From: Candidatus Nomurabacteria bacterium RIFCSPHIGHO2_02_FULL_38_15
Lineage (GTDB): Bacteria > Patescibacteriota > Minisyncoccia > Phycocordibacterales > UBA9973
Direction: 5' to 3'
Assembly (NCBI GenBank): GCA_001785575.1
Contig: MFUC01000009.1
Coordinates: forward strand, 1-36,657
Length of the DNA: 36,657 nucleotides
Part shown: positions 8,004 to 16,684 of the stretch, in pieces
How positions within the stretch are numbered: the stretch's first letter is position 1
Layout of the letters: every line of letters starts with the position of its first letter
Program-made: the position numbers and the translations under genes
Notes under the pieces: model-generated
Told to the model about the DNA's origin: nothing
The model's input: the letters and a program-made list of their open reading frames with translations, nothing else
Databases searched by the model: none

Positions 8004-8390
8004 CTTTGCGGGCACGGATTTTATGTATAAAAATTCACTTGCATTGTCTATTTGTTTGTGATAGACTCCTACCTGTATTCCTTGAAAATTGCATCGCTAC
8101 TATGGAACCAAATCCAACGCCCATAAATGGGGTTGGATCGGGGTCTTAAAATACTAGAAAGTATATTCGCGCAGCCTGTGCGAATCTCCATAAGTAGTGC
8201 ACACACTATGCCAAGCGGTTGGCATTCCTAGCTTGTGAAAATATATTTATGAAATATATAAAGAAGGAGCACATTTTTCCTTGCAATTAAATTTGGGAGA
8301 TAATGTGAATTAGTGTGTGGAGAATCAGACAAAATGTAAGTAAGTATATACATTATGGAAAGTATGACCAATGGTTAATACATTTCCTAA
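8004..8390 (+). promoter_or_regulatory. Structured 23S rRNA leader region
   Basis: No protein gene is seen here. A weak promoter-like pair (TTGCAT 8039-8044, TAGACT 8062-8067, spacer 17) is the best candidate start of the 23S-5S transcript. Five stem-loops then follow closely: 8112-8138, 8165-8185, 8195-8208, 8209-8224 and 8241-8259. The stretch 8321-8371 pairs with the 23S trailer at about 12732-12782, including a perfect 10-base-pair match of 8321-8330 to 12773-12782. This is the expected processing stalk that brings both ends of the pre-23S together. No tRNA is present. Confidence 0.6.
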
Positions 8391-8951
8391 TGGGATAATA
8401 AGAGCATATGGCGGATGCCTAGACTCTCAATAGCGATGAAGGACGTGGGAGGCTGCGATAAGCTTCGGGGAGGTGTCTACAACCTTTGATCCGGAGATTT
8501 CCGAATGGGGAAACCCTACATAGCAAACCTATGTAATTAACACTCATAAGAAGTGTTGATGCGCACCCTGGGAAGTGAAACATCTCAGTACCAGGAGGAA
8601 CAGAAAACAAACCCTAACTATACGTTGGGGAATATTTCCTAAGTAGCGGCGAGCGAAAAGGAAAGAGCCCAAACCTGTCTAACATTGAGCACATATCAGT
8701 ATGAAGCTTTGTACTAAATATTGTGTGTTCAATGTTGGACGGGGGTTGTAGGGTAGCAACTTCGAATTAACGAGAAAAGTCAAAAAATTGCACAATAGAT
8801 TAAGTTGTTGGAAACCAACACCATAGACGGTGATAGTCCGGTAATCGAAATTCTGCAAACTTTTTTGTTGCTATACCTGAGTAGCTCAGGAAACGAAAAG
8901 CTTGAGCGAATCCAGCAGAACTAACTGCTAAGGCTAAATATATTGAGAGAT

Positions 8952-8994
<43 letters not shown>

Positions 8995-9325
8995 GAAAAG
9001 GGAGTGAAATAGATCCTGAAACCATATGCTTACAAGGAGTCGGAGCGGACGCGATTTATCGTGTTCCGTCACGGCGTGCCTATTGAAGAATGAGCCAACG
9101 AGTTTATTTGTGTTGCTGGCTAAGTGGAAACCCCACGGAGCCTCAGGGAAACCAAGTGTTAATAGCGCGAAAAAATTAAGTAGTACAAATAAGACCCGAA
9201 GCCAAGTGAGCTACCCATGAGCAGGTTGAAGTTTGTCGAAAGACAAATGGAGGACCGAACCGGTGAGCCGTACGACACTCTCGGATGACTTGTGGGTTGG
9301 AGTGAAAAGCTAATCGAACTTGGTA

Positions 9326-9363
<38 letters not shown>

Positions 9364-9692
9364 ACACCGTACCCTCTGGGGGTAGAGCACTGGAAGATTT
9401 TGATAGGGAGAAATCTCGCAAAATCTACCAAACTCCGAATACCAGAGACCAACTAGTGTGCAGTTAGACAGTGGGGGCTAAGCTCCACGCGTCAAAAGGG
9501 GAACAGCCCAGATCTCAGGTTAAGGTCCCTAAATCATAGTTAAGTGCATCTTAAGGAGGTAATATTTCTCTGACAATGAGGAGGTTGGCTTAGAAGCAGC
9601 CATCCTTTAAAGAAAGCGTAACAGCTCACTCATCAAGAGATTTTGCACCGAAAATAATCGGGGCTAAACTATGTACCGAAACTGAGGATTTG

Positions 9693-9709
9693 TCCCGCCT
9701 TTGGCGGGA
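9693..9709. repeat. CCCGCC/GGCGGG palindrome in a 23S variable loop
   Basis: TCCCGCC and GGCGGGA form a perfect 7-base-pair stem with a 3-base loop inside a variable helix of the 23S. The same arms occur at 28076-28093 in the V6 region of the 16S. Confidence 0.6.
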
Positions 9710-10440
9710 TGACTGGTAGGCGAGTATTCGATTCAGCTGTGAAGGTAAAGGGGTGACCCATACTGGAGCGTATCGAAGTAAGAATGTTGGCACAAGTAAC
9801 CGCAAGGAGGGTGAGACCCCCTCCCGCCGAAAGATCAAGGTTTCCTTGGCAATGTCAATCAGCCAAGGGTTAGTCGGGCCTAAGGGGATGGTGAAAACCG
9901 AACTCGATGGACACATGGTTAATATTCCATGACTTTCTATATATGTGATGAAGGGACGAAGGGTTGTACCAATCGCTTCTTATTGGATTGAAGTATATGG
10001 TATGAGGATGTTTGGTAGGCAAATCCGCCAGACACAAATCCGAGTACAGTTTAAATGCCAGGGTTCGCCTTGGTAAATGAATGGGAGCACGCTTCCGAGA
10101 AAATCTTCTAAACTTTGTATATAGAAAACCGTACCGCAAACCGACACAGGTGATCAGGTCGAGTAGACCAAGGCGAACGAGTGAGTGATCTTCAAGGAAC
10201 TCGGCAAAAAAGCAGCCGTAAGTTAGCAATAAGGCTTGCCCCTATTTATTTAGGGGCCGCAGCGAAAGTTTCTCTGGCAACTGTTTACCAAAAACACAGC
10301 TCCCTGCGAACACGTAAGTGGATGTATAGGGGGTGACGCCTGACCAATGCTAGAAGGTTAAATATCGACGTTGTCCCGATGTAAAGTCGGGTTGGTGATT
10401 GATACAAGCCCTAGTGAATGTCGGCCGTAACTATAACGGT

Positions 10441-11201
10441 TATTTTGCTACGCTTTATTGATTTTGTCAATAAAGAAACAAAATGGGCCGTTACAAAATT
10501 TGGCTATATGCTGGAACATACGCAAAACACAGTACCATACGTTGGTGAAAATCTGTGAATGATACGTACAATCAGCAGGAAAGATGTATTGAGTCATAAA
10601 ATAATATGACAAAAAATAAAAATTTATTTTGGTATGTGGCAGGTTTCATTGATGGTGAGGGAAGTTTTAATATTTCTTTTACTAAGCAAAAATATGCCCA
10701 TAATAACCAAGGTTTTAAATGGTTGATTCATGTTTGTTTCCAAACATATCAACACGAAGACCATCGAGATATTCTCGAATTGTTACAAAAACAAGTTTTT
10801 CACACAGGTAGAATTTATAGGAAATCAAGTCCGTATCATGTTTTTACGTATACGGTTGATAATCCTAGAAATTTGTGTGAAAAAATTATTCCATTCTTTA
10901 ATAAATATAAGTTAATTATTAAAGATAAAGACTTTCAACTTTTTAAAGAAGTTGTACAAATGCTTTTAGATAAAAAGCATCTAACAGAAAGTGGATTCAA
11001 AAAGATATTGGATATCGCATTTAAAATGAATGCAAACGGCAAACAAAGAAAGTATTCAAAAGAATATATTCTTGAAACCGTAAAAGAACAATTATCAAGA
11101 AAATAAACTCAATACAAATCCTCAGAGACTATACGCCAAACACGACACAATAATCGTGAAGATATAGTCCACAAGGTTTATAGAAATATAAAATTCTTAT
11201 G
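10441..11201 (+). mobile_element. Group I intron in 23S helix 69, with a homing endonuclease
   Basis: The exons read AACGGT up to 10440 and CCTAAGG from 11202, which join to the universal 23S sequence at the site known from I-CeuI-type insertions. The intron starts after a U and ends in G. An internal guide (GCCGTT near 10487) pairs with exon AACGGT, giving the diagnostic U.G wobble at the 5' splice site. The core appears near the 3' end: TCAGAGACTATACG and AAGATATAGTCC, the P7/S elements of group I introns. Its length is 761 bases and it carries a LAGLIDADG gene in a peripheral loop. Confidence 0.92.
10606..11106 (+). CDS. LAGLIDADG homing endonuclease (single motif)
   Basis: A 166-residue protein with one LAGLIDADG motif at residues 11-22 (VAGFIDGEGSFNI), so it should work as a homodimer like I-CreI. 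The acidic residues D and E of the motif are in place. The family cuts the intron-less 23S allele at the insertion site and so drives intron homing. It is AT-rich and lies wholly inside the group I intron of the 23S. Some relatives also act as maturases. The frame is intact, so the intron may still be mobile. Confidence 0.93.
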   Translation: MTKNKNLFWYVAGFIDGEGSFNISFTKQKYAHNNQGFKWLIHVCFQTYQHEDHRDILELLQKQVFHTGRIYRKSSPYHVFTYTVDNPRNLCEKIIPFFNKYKLIIKDKDFQLFKEVVQMLLDKKHLTESGFKKILDIAFKMNANGKQRKYSKEYILETVKEQLSRK

Positions 11202-11872
11202 CCTAAGGTAGCGAAGTACCTTGTCGGGTAAGTTCCGACGCGCACGAATGGCGTAATGACTGGAGAACTGTCTCGAAGATTAGCTCGGTGAAAATACAAT
11301 ACCGGTGAAGATGCCGGTTACCTGCAGATAGACGAAAAGACCCCGGAAGCTTTACTGCAACTTGATATTGAGCATATGTTAGTACTGCGTAGCATAGGTG
11401 GGAGAGGTTATGTGCATCCTTTTGGGGGTGTAATACTCGTCAGTGAAATACCACTCTGTATGTATGTATGTTCTAATTAAGACGGCAAAAACGTCTTGAG
11501 ACAGTATCTGGTGGGTAGTTTGACTGGGGCGGTCTCCTCCTAAAGAGTAACGGAGGAATTTATTAAGGTTAGTTAGGCGCGTATGGAAATCGTGCCGATA
11601 GTGCAAGGGCATAAACTAGCTTAACTGCAAGAGGTACATCTCGAGCAGATACGAAAGTAGAACCTAGTGAACCGACGGTTCGTGTTAGACGCGGCCGAAG
11701 ATTAATGGATAGAAGCTACTCCGGGGATAACAGGCTAGTTCCGCCTAAGCGTCCATAGCGACGGCGGAGTTCGGCACCTCGATGTCGGCTCACCTTAACC
11801 TGGGGGTGGAGAAGCTCCCAAGGGTATGGCTGTTCGCCATTTAAAAAGGTACGCGAGCTGGGTTCAAACCGT

Positions 11873-12431
11873 CCAGTACTTTAGGTTTTAGTTTCTAGTG
11901 ACTAGTTTCTAGTGAAATGCAAATTTTTCTAGAACCTAGCACCTAGTTACTAGCACCTTGAGTCTTGGACCCATTTGAATCCGAGGTAATTGCACTGTTG
12001 GAGAATTGCAATTAAAAAGACATCATCACGGCGGCTACATATAGTAATATATGTATGCACATTCAACTTATATCGGTAAAATCCTAATGCGTAAGCATGG
12101 ACAATACCGAGGGAAGATTATTTGTATTGAAAAGTGAAATCTGGAAATAACCTAAATATTTAATAGAGTGCTTCGACGCTTGTAGCCTCTGATGCAATGT
12201 TAGCCTGTACCATTAGAACACAGAGCACAAACATGGAATATCAATGGTCCAAAGAATCACTAGACAAAGGGAGGTTTAATAACAAGTGATTAAACCTCCA
12301 TACTTTGTCTTCACTTTTCAGTACAAATAATTACCCGTAGAGACTAAACGTTGAAGTCCCACTACGCTCTAATGAGCTACGCGGGATATGTTATAGTCCG
12401 ATCCCTTCAGTAATGAAGGTAAACGTAGATG
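11873..12431 (+). mobile_element. Group I intron in 23S domain V, without an open reading frame
   Basis: The exon ends GGTTCAAACCGT at 11872 and resumes CGTGAGACAGG at 12432, matching the well-known insertion point near E. coli 2593 (the I-CreI site). The segment follows a U, ends in G and has core elements GTAGAGACTAAACG and GTTATAGTCCG (P7/S like) near its 3' end. It is 559 bases with no coding frame of note. I could not find a perfect P1 guide, so the exact 5' boundary is less certain. A long CTAG-rich hairpin sits near its 5' end. Confidence 0.82.
11883..11958. repeat. CTAG-rich hairpin repeat inside the second 23S intron
   Basis: Two arms of about 30 bases built from repeated CTAG units (left AGGTTTTAGTTTCTAGTGAC, right ending ACTAGCACCT) pair imperfectly. 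A sister copy sits in the 16S at 28239-28306, with the same AGGT...ACCT ends. Confidence 0.8.
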
Positions 12432-12790
12432 CGTGAGACAGGTTGGTCTCCTATCTACTGCAGGCGTTGACTCTTGAAAAGATTCGTCCCTAGTACGAGA
12501 GGACCGGGATGAACTGACCTCTGGTGTACCAGCTCTTTTGCCAAAAGGATCGCTGGGTAGCTAAGTCGGGAATGGATAACCTCTGAAAGCATCTAAGAGG
12601 GAAGCCAACTTTAAGATGAGGAGTCGGTATGAGGACCCTAGAAGATTACTAGGTTGATAGGCATTAGGTGTAAGCACCGCAAGGTGTTCAGCCAAGATGT
12701 ACTAATTGTCCCATTCCTATTAGGTAATGTGTAAATCATTATCATATTTTCATAATCGTATATATTTTTATAGTCTGATTCTAATGCAAG

Positions 12791-12816
12791 CTAGATAGAG
12801 CCTAAAGCTCTATCTA
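12791..12816 (+). other. Hairpin between 23S and 5S
   Basis: TAGATAGAGC and GCTCTATCTA form a perfect 10-base-pair stem. Its place between the 23S trailer and 5S suggests an RNA-processing site; no T-run follows, so it is not a terminator. Confidence 0.6.
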
Positions 12817-12832
12817 CAAATAAATCGAATAC

Positions 12833-12951
12833 TTTGTGTTGGTGATTCATCGTAGGGGTCACACCTCTTCCCATTCCGAACAGAGTAGTTAAGCCTTATT
12901 GAGCCGATGATACTCGTTTTACGGGGAAAGTAGGTTGTCGCCAGCACAAAG
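12833..12951 (+). rRNA. rrf: 5S ribosomal RNA
   Basis: Helix I arms TTTGTGTTGG and CCAGCACAAA enclose the 5S core CACCTCTTCCCATTCCGAAC followed by AGTTAAGCC. The length of about 119 bases is normal. The stem extends outward (AATCGAATACTTTGTG with its complement ending GTATTCGATT at 12960), which should serve as the precursor-processing stem. It is cotranscribed with 23S and followed by a terminator at 12994. Confidence 0.95.
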
Positions 12952-12993
12952 TATTCGATTACCGTACGCATAAAAGCGTAGGGAATACAATTC

Positions 12994-13034
12994 AAAAGCC
13001 CGTTGTTTTATTACTTCGGGCTTTTGAATTGGTA
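12994..13034 (+). terminator. Terminator of the 23S-5S operon (one of two identical copies)
   Basis: The hairpin AAAAGCCCG/CGGGCTTTT ends in a T-run. The 41-base segment is repeated exactly at 14009-14049 after hicA, so the terminator was copied. Confidence 0.88.
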
Positions 13035-13055
13035 TAATAAAGGCTTTTTCACTCA

Positions 13056-13099
13056 TTGACAGATTATTTGCATATGATATACTATAGGGAGTATATAAT
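13056..13099 (+). promoter_or_regulatory. Tandem promoter signals of the 76-residue gene
   Basis: TTGACA (13056-13061) with a 16-base spacer to TATACT (13078-13083) is a near-consensus promoter. A second TATAAT at 13094-13099 ends 6 bases before the ATG and would give a leaderless mRNA. Confidence 0.7.
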
Positions 13100-13105
13100 A
13101 AAATT

Positions 13106-13336
13106 ATGAACGGACAAAGAACTTTATTAATGTTGTTACAAACTATTAAATCAAATGTGGGTAGTCTATCGGGCGCTGGGCGTGCTAATCAGGCCCATGA
13201 TCAGTTTATTGCGCGAGCTCAGGAAATTACTACCTCAAAAGAGGAAAAGAAGGAGGCGTTGGTATTTCTAAGAGAACAAAACGATCTTGAATATCCAGGT
13301 ATTGGTATTGATTCTCTTATATGCTTGCTTGAGTAA
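13106..13336 (+). CDS. Small hypothetical protein (76 aa)
   Basis: A 76-residue soluble protein with a predicted helical, charged middle (ITTSKEEKKEALVFLREQND) and no signal peptide or membrane segment. I do not recognise a family. It has its own strong promoter signals and stands between the 5S terminator and the hicBA module. About 60 bases after its stop begins the first copy of a duplicated promoter segment. Confidence 0.6.
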   Translation: MNGQRTLLMLLQTIKSNVGSLSGAGRANQAHDQFIARAQEITTSKEEKKEALVFLREQNDLEYPGIGIDSLICLLE

Positions 13337-13395
13337 GAAAATAGTTTTGTTTAGAAGCTGGTCATGCGCCAGCTTTTTTAATAAAAATTTTTAGA

Positions 13396-13433
13396 TTTTA
13401 TGTTATAATTTAGTCATATGACATGGGCGGGGA
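13396..13433 (+). repeat. 38-base direct repeat, copy 1: promoter and first codons
   Basis: Identical to 14132-14169. It holds TATAAT (13404-13409) and the first five codons (MTWAG) of the gene that truly starts at 14154. Here that frame stops after nine codons. In this copy the repeat serves as the upstream region of hicB. Confidence 0.88.
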
Positions 13434-13469
13434 TTGTTTCCACATGACTTTTATGATATATTTCTATAT

Positions 13470-13772
13470 ATGGATACTCCAATAAAGGGTAAATTTAGGC
13501 ACATTGTTTTTAAAGATGGCAACACTTGGTATGCTGTGGCTCTTGAGTTTAATATTGTTGAATCAAGTGATGATCCAAAGCTTGCATTTTTTAATTTAAT
13601 CCAAGCAGTTAGTGGCTATGTGCAATCGGCTAAAAAAATAAAAGGTTCTCGCTATCAATCTTTAAATCAAATATCTGATCCTGAATACGAAAAGTTGTGG
13701 TCGATTCTTCACTCAACCAAGCCCGTCAAGTCTCCATATGCTATAGACATGTACGGGTTCTCTAGAGTTTAA
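13470..13772 (+). CDS. hicB: HicB-like antitoxin
   Basis: A 100-residue protein from the ATG at 13470 (an upstream TTG at 13434 in the same frame is less likely). The N-terminal half (FRHIVFKDGNTWYAVALEFN, then DDPKLAFFNLIQAVSGYV) follows the HicB strand-helix pattern, in which the antitoxin has a decayed dsRBD/RNase H-like fold. It overlaps hicA by one base (TAATG), so the two are translationally coupled. Antitoxin-first order is seen in many hic loci. It would bind and silence HicA. No clear DNA-binding tail is seen, so autoregulation is uncertain. Confidence 0.75.
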   Translation: MDTPIKGKFRHIVFKDGNTWYAVALEFNIVESSDDPKLAFFNLIQAVSGYVQSAKKIKGSRYQSLNQISDPEYEKLWSILHSTKPVKSPYAIDMYGFSRV

Positions 13773-14005
13773 TGCCTAAAAGATTCTTCAATTGGGCGTT
13801 TAGAGATGTAGAATCCTTTTTGAAAAAGAAAGGTTTTAAATTAAATTATACAAATGCAAGTCACTTTTACTATATTGGTTTTTATAATAAATTAGTTCGT
13901 AATGTTTGCGTACCCTTTCATGGCAGTAAGATAATTAAACCCAGAACTTTAAAAGGTATTATTTTACAATCAGGCATAGACCAAAAAGAGTGGTTTGAAA
14001 AATAG
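13772..14005 (+). CDS. hicA: HicA-like mRNA interferase toxin
   Basis: A 77-residue protein of HicA (YcfA) size. It has the dsRBD-like pattern: FRDVESFLKKKGFKL, the catalytic His in NASHFYY (His31), the NVCVPFHGS strand, and KPRTLKGIILQSGI followed by EWFEK, the typical closing helix. The family cleaves mRNA independently of the ribosome and is neutralised by HicB. It is the second gene of the pair and is followed at once by a duplicated terminator, so the module is a closed cassette. Confidence 0.87.
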   Translation: MPKRFFNWAFRDVESFLKKKGFKLNYTNASHFYYIGFYNKLVRNVCVPFHGSKIIKPRTLKGIILQSGIDQKEWFEK

Positions 14006-14008
14006 CAG

Positions 14009-14049
14009 AAAAGCCCGTTGTTTTATTACTTCGGGCTTTTGAATTGGTA
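14009..14049 (+). terminator. Terminator after hicA, exact copy of the 5S terminator
   Basis: A 41-base identity to 12994-13034 with the same hairpin and T-run. It ends the hicBA cassette. Confidence 0.88.
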
Positions 14050-14059
14050 AATGTTTTTA

Positions 14060-14080
14060 TACGGAGGTCTTGCCTCCGTA
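14060..14080. repeat. REP palindrome (TACGGAGG family)
   Basis: TACGGAGG and CCTCCGTA form an 8-base-pair stem with loop TCTTG. Related copies at 24637-24656, 25354-25376 and 25977-25997 surround the RAYT gene. Confidence 0.85.
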
Positions 14081-14131
14081 CTTCAAAAAATGCGTGACCT
14101 TTTAAACGCTACATATTACAGATGGCGGTTT

Positions 14132-14169
14132 TTTTATGTTATAATTTAGTCATATGACATGGGCGGGGA
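14132..14169 (+). promoter_or_regulatory. 38-base direct repeat, copy 2: promoter of the Cys-motif membrane gene
   Basis: TATAAT at 14140-14145 ends 8 bases before the ATG at 14154, so transcription should start at or next to the start codon. Identical to 13396-13433. Confidence 0.75.
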
Positions 14170-14945
14170 GGAGGAAAATGATAATTGGTTTGTTGCTAAT
14201 TTTTTTAGTGGTTTTACCATTGGTATATTTTGCTTTTACAAAAATTAAGCCTATGCCTAATTGTTTTGACCGCCGTAAAAATGGTAACGAGGTGGGGATT
14301 GATTGTGGCGGGGCGTGTGTTTTGCAATGCCCATATACTAAAAAGGACGTGGTTGTAATTTTTGCCCGCGCCCAAAAGGTAGCCGACGGTTTGTACAATG
14401 CTATTGCCTTGGTTGAAAATAAAAATACCGATGCTTTTGCCCAAAGTGTTAGTTATACTTTTAAACTTTATGACGAACATAATATACCAGTGGCCATCAG
14501 GAACGGCCAAACATACATTAACCCCAACACCAGGCAAGTAATTTTTAAAGGGGGTATTAATGTGGGCAAGCATGAGGTGGGCCGAGTCGTGGTTGAATTT
14601 ACTAAACCCATTACCTGGTTTAGTACCAGCTTGGGTTCATATGTTTTGCCACTGGCTGTTAGCGAGTCAAATTACCGAGTTATTAATGACAAGCCAATGT
14701 TAAATTACACACTTGAAAATACAGGCTATGATACAATCCCGGCTGGCAATTCAGTGGTGGTTGTGTATGATAGTGAAAATAATGCCACCGCATTTTCAAG
14801 CACAATTATGGACAGTTTAAAACCATTTGAAAAACAAATTGTAGTATTTTCATGGCCAAGTATTTTTAAAAACGGCCCGTTTCGTTTTGAGCTGTATAAT
14901 CAGGTTAATTTGGCCGAATTCAAGAATAAGCAGTTTAAAAAATGA
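14154..14945 (+). CDS. Membrane-anchored protein with CFDRRKNGNEVGIDCGGAC motif
   Basis: A 263-residue protein with one N-terminal membrane helix (about 8-28, MIIGLLLIFLVVLPLVYFAF) and the bulk outside the cell. Just after the helix is a Cys cluster of the form C-x(3)-NG-E-x-G-x-DCGG-x-C, a small motif seen in many exported CPR and other bacterial proteins and thought to be disulphide- or metal-stabilised. The rest is beta-rich, like two Ig/DUF-type sandwiches (LVENKNTDAF; LNYTLENTGYD). The stop overlaps the rodA start by 4 bases (ATGA), so it belongs to the rodA operon and may work in the envelope. The exact function is unknown. Confidence 0.7.
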   Translation: MTWAGRRKMIIGLLLIFLVVLPLVYFAFTKIKPMPNCFDRRKNGNEVGIDCGGACVLQCPYTKKDVVVIFARAQKVADGLYNAIALVENKNTDAFAQSVSYTFKLYDEHNIPVAIRNGQTYINPNTRQVIFKGGINVGKHEVGRVVVEFTKPITWFSTSLGSYVLPLAVSESNYRVINDKPMLNYTLENTGYDTIPAGNSVVVVYDSENNATAFSSTIMDSLKPFEKQIVVFSWPSIFKNGPFRFELYNQVNLAEFKNKQFKK

Positions 14946-16072
14946 TCAAAAAGTTTTTCACAGATTTTTTTACTGACTGGGGTATTATTTTAGCCATATT
15001 ACCAATTTTTGGGGCCGGGCTTTTATCAATGCGTTCACTAACTGGTGAGAATAATTTTTTTGAAAAACAGGTTGTTTGGATCTTACTGTCACTGATTGTA
15101 TTTTTTATAGCCTCAAAAATAGATTTTCGTTTTTTTAAACACTCAAAGATTTTAGTTAAAATTTACTTGGCTGTTTGTGCCATTTTAGTTTTCTTATTTA
15201 TTGCTGGCTCAACTGTAAAGGGCTCGCAGAGTTGGTTTCAGTTAGCAGGGCTGTCGTTTCAACCAGCTGATTTTGTCAAAGTAGTCCTAATCTTAATGTT
15301 GGCCAAATATTTTTCGCGCCGGCATGTGGCCATTGGCGAGTGGCGACATGTTGTTATATCAGCCTTGTATATGTTCGTGCCACTTGTTTTAATACTACTA
15401 CAACCAGACTTTGGTTCAGCCATGGTTATATTTTTTATTTGGTTTGGGATGGTTTTGTTTTCGGGCTTGGGTCGCCGGCACATTTTAATTTTAACATCAA
15501 TCGGCCTGGCCATACTTTTAGTTTTTTGGCTTTTTGTTTTCAAGCCGTATCAAAAAGATCGGATTATTGATTTCGTAAATCCAGCCTCTGATATTCGGGG
15601 CTCTGGTTATAATGTTTTTCAATCAATTGTGGCAGTCGGCTCGGGCCAATTGTTTGGTAAGGGTATTGGTTATGGCACTCAAGCACGGTTGCAGTATTTG
15701 CCCGAGCACGAGACTGATTTTATTTTTGCCGCCTTTGCTGAAGAATGGGGATTGGTGGGGTCTTTGTTACTTTTAGGTTTATATGCATTTTTGTTCTATC
15801 GAATTATTTATATTGCTGAAATTGGCTCAAGCAATTTTGAGTCACTTTATGGTATCGGTGTGGCTGTGTATTTTATGAGCCACTTGATAGTTAATATTGG
15901 TATGAACATTGGTTTGATGCCAGTTACCGGCATACCCCTTCCGTTTATGAGTTATGGCGGTTCACATATTTTGGCCGAAATGTTTGCTTTAGGTTTATTA
16001 GTGTCAACTAAAAAATATGCGCGTGTCACGCACCGTGAAAGGTCGTATAATGAATTTATTGGCGACATGTAA
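14942..16072 (+). CDS. rodA: RodA/FtsW-type peptidoglycan glycosyltransferase
   Basis: A 376-residue polytopic membrane protein of the SEDS family with about ten helices. Signatures include SQSWFQLAGLSFQPADFVKV, LLQPDFGSAMV, the loop with YLPEHETDFIFAAFAEEWG (which holds the family's essential acidic residues), and GIPLPFMSYGGSH near the end. SEDS proteins polymerise lipid II into glycan strands with a class B PBP. RodA (elongation) is preferred over FtsW because of the overall pattern; the partner PBP is not in the window. It is the second gene of an envelope operon with the PAP2 gene 14 bases downstream. Confidence 0.92.
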   Translation: MIKKFFTDFFTDWGIILAILPIFGAGLLSMRSLTGENNFFEKQVVWILLSLIVFFIASKIDFRFFKHSKILVKIYLAVCAILVFLFIAGSTVKGSQSWFQLAGLSFQPADFVKVVLILMLAKYFSRRHVAIGEWRHVVISALYMFVPLVLILLQPDFGSAMVIFFIWFGMVLFSGLGRRHILILTSIGLAILLVFWLFVFKPYQKDRIIDFVNPASDIRGSGYNVFQSIVAVGSGQLFGKGIGYGTQARLQYLPEHETDFIFAAFAEEWGLVGSLLLLGLYAFLFYRIIYIAEIGSSNFESLYGIGVAVYFMSHLIVNIGMNIGLMPVTGIPLPFMSYGGSHILAEMFALGLLVSTKKYARVTHRERSYNEFIGDM

Positions 16073-16086
16073 GACCCCACTATATT

Positions 16087-16668
16087 ATGAACGAAAAAAT
16101 TTTCCACTATTTAAATAGTTTCTTGGGTCAGGCAAGCTTGTTTGATAAATTAGTTTTCTTTTTGTCAGATAATTTTGGTTACTTTTTAATTTTTTTCTCT
16201 TTCTTGTTTTTATTACTAAATAATAATTCAAAAAAATTTTATGCCACTCAAAACTTACGCACCAGACAAAAAATAAAAGAACTAGTTATTTTATTGGGTA
16301 GCACGGCAGTGGCCTGGCTATTTGTTCTAGTTGTTAAAAATATTTTTGTAAATCCAAGACCTTTTTTAGTTTATCCTGAAATTCAAACTTTATTTATTTA
16401 TGGTAGTGACGACTCATTTCCATCCGGTCACGCTACCTTTTATGGCGCACTGGCTGTTTCAATTTTTGCTTATCATCGTCGGGCTGGGATTGTTTTTGCC
16501 ATCGGGGCAGTTTTAATTGGCTTGGCACGCATTATTGCCGGAGTTCATTTTCCATTGGATGTATTGATGGGTTTTATTTTTGGTGGATCAGTCAGTGTTT
16601 TGGTTTATTACACCATTCGCAAGTTATCTGTAAAATACAAGAAGTATATTGATTTTTGGCTAAATTAA
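16087..16668 (+). CDS. PAP2-family phosphatase, probable undecaprenyl-diphosphatase
   Basis: A 193-residue membrane protein with the three PAP2 motifs: KNIFVNPRP (KxxxxxxRP), PSGH in DDSFPSGHATFYGAL, and ARIIAGVHFPLD (RxxxxxHxxxD). About five or six hydrophobic helices are present. The likely role is removing phosphate from undecaprenyl diphosphate outside the membrane to recycle the lipid carrier, as for BcrC/PgpB proteins. Position right after rodA supports a cell-wall role; phosphatidylglycerophosphate phosphatase is the alternative. No Shine-Dalgarno is seen before its ATG. Confidence 0.87.
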   Translation: MNEKIFHYLNSFLGQASLFDKLVFFLSDNFGYFLIFFSFLFLLLNNNSKKFYATQNLRTRQKIKELVILLGSTAVAWLFVLVVKNIFVNPRPFLVYPEIQTLFIYGSDDSFPSGHATFYGALAVSIFAYHRRAGIVFAIGAVLIGLARIIAGVHFPLDVLMGFIFGGSVSVLVYYTIRKLSVKYKKYIDFWLN

Positions 16669-16684
16669 GTGTAAAGTAGACTGT

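Noticed and set aside
13434..13469. TTG start 12 codons upstream for hicB
   Set aside because: The first codons lie next to the duplicated promoter segment; the ATG at 13470 fits HicB length better.
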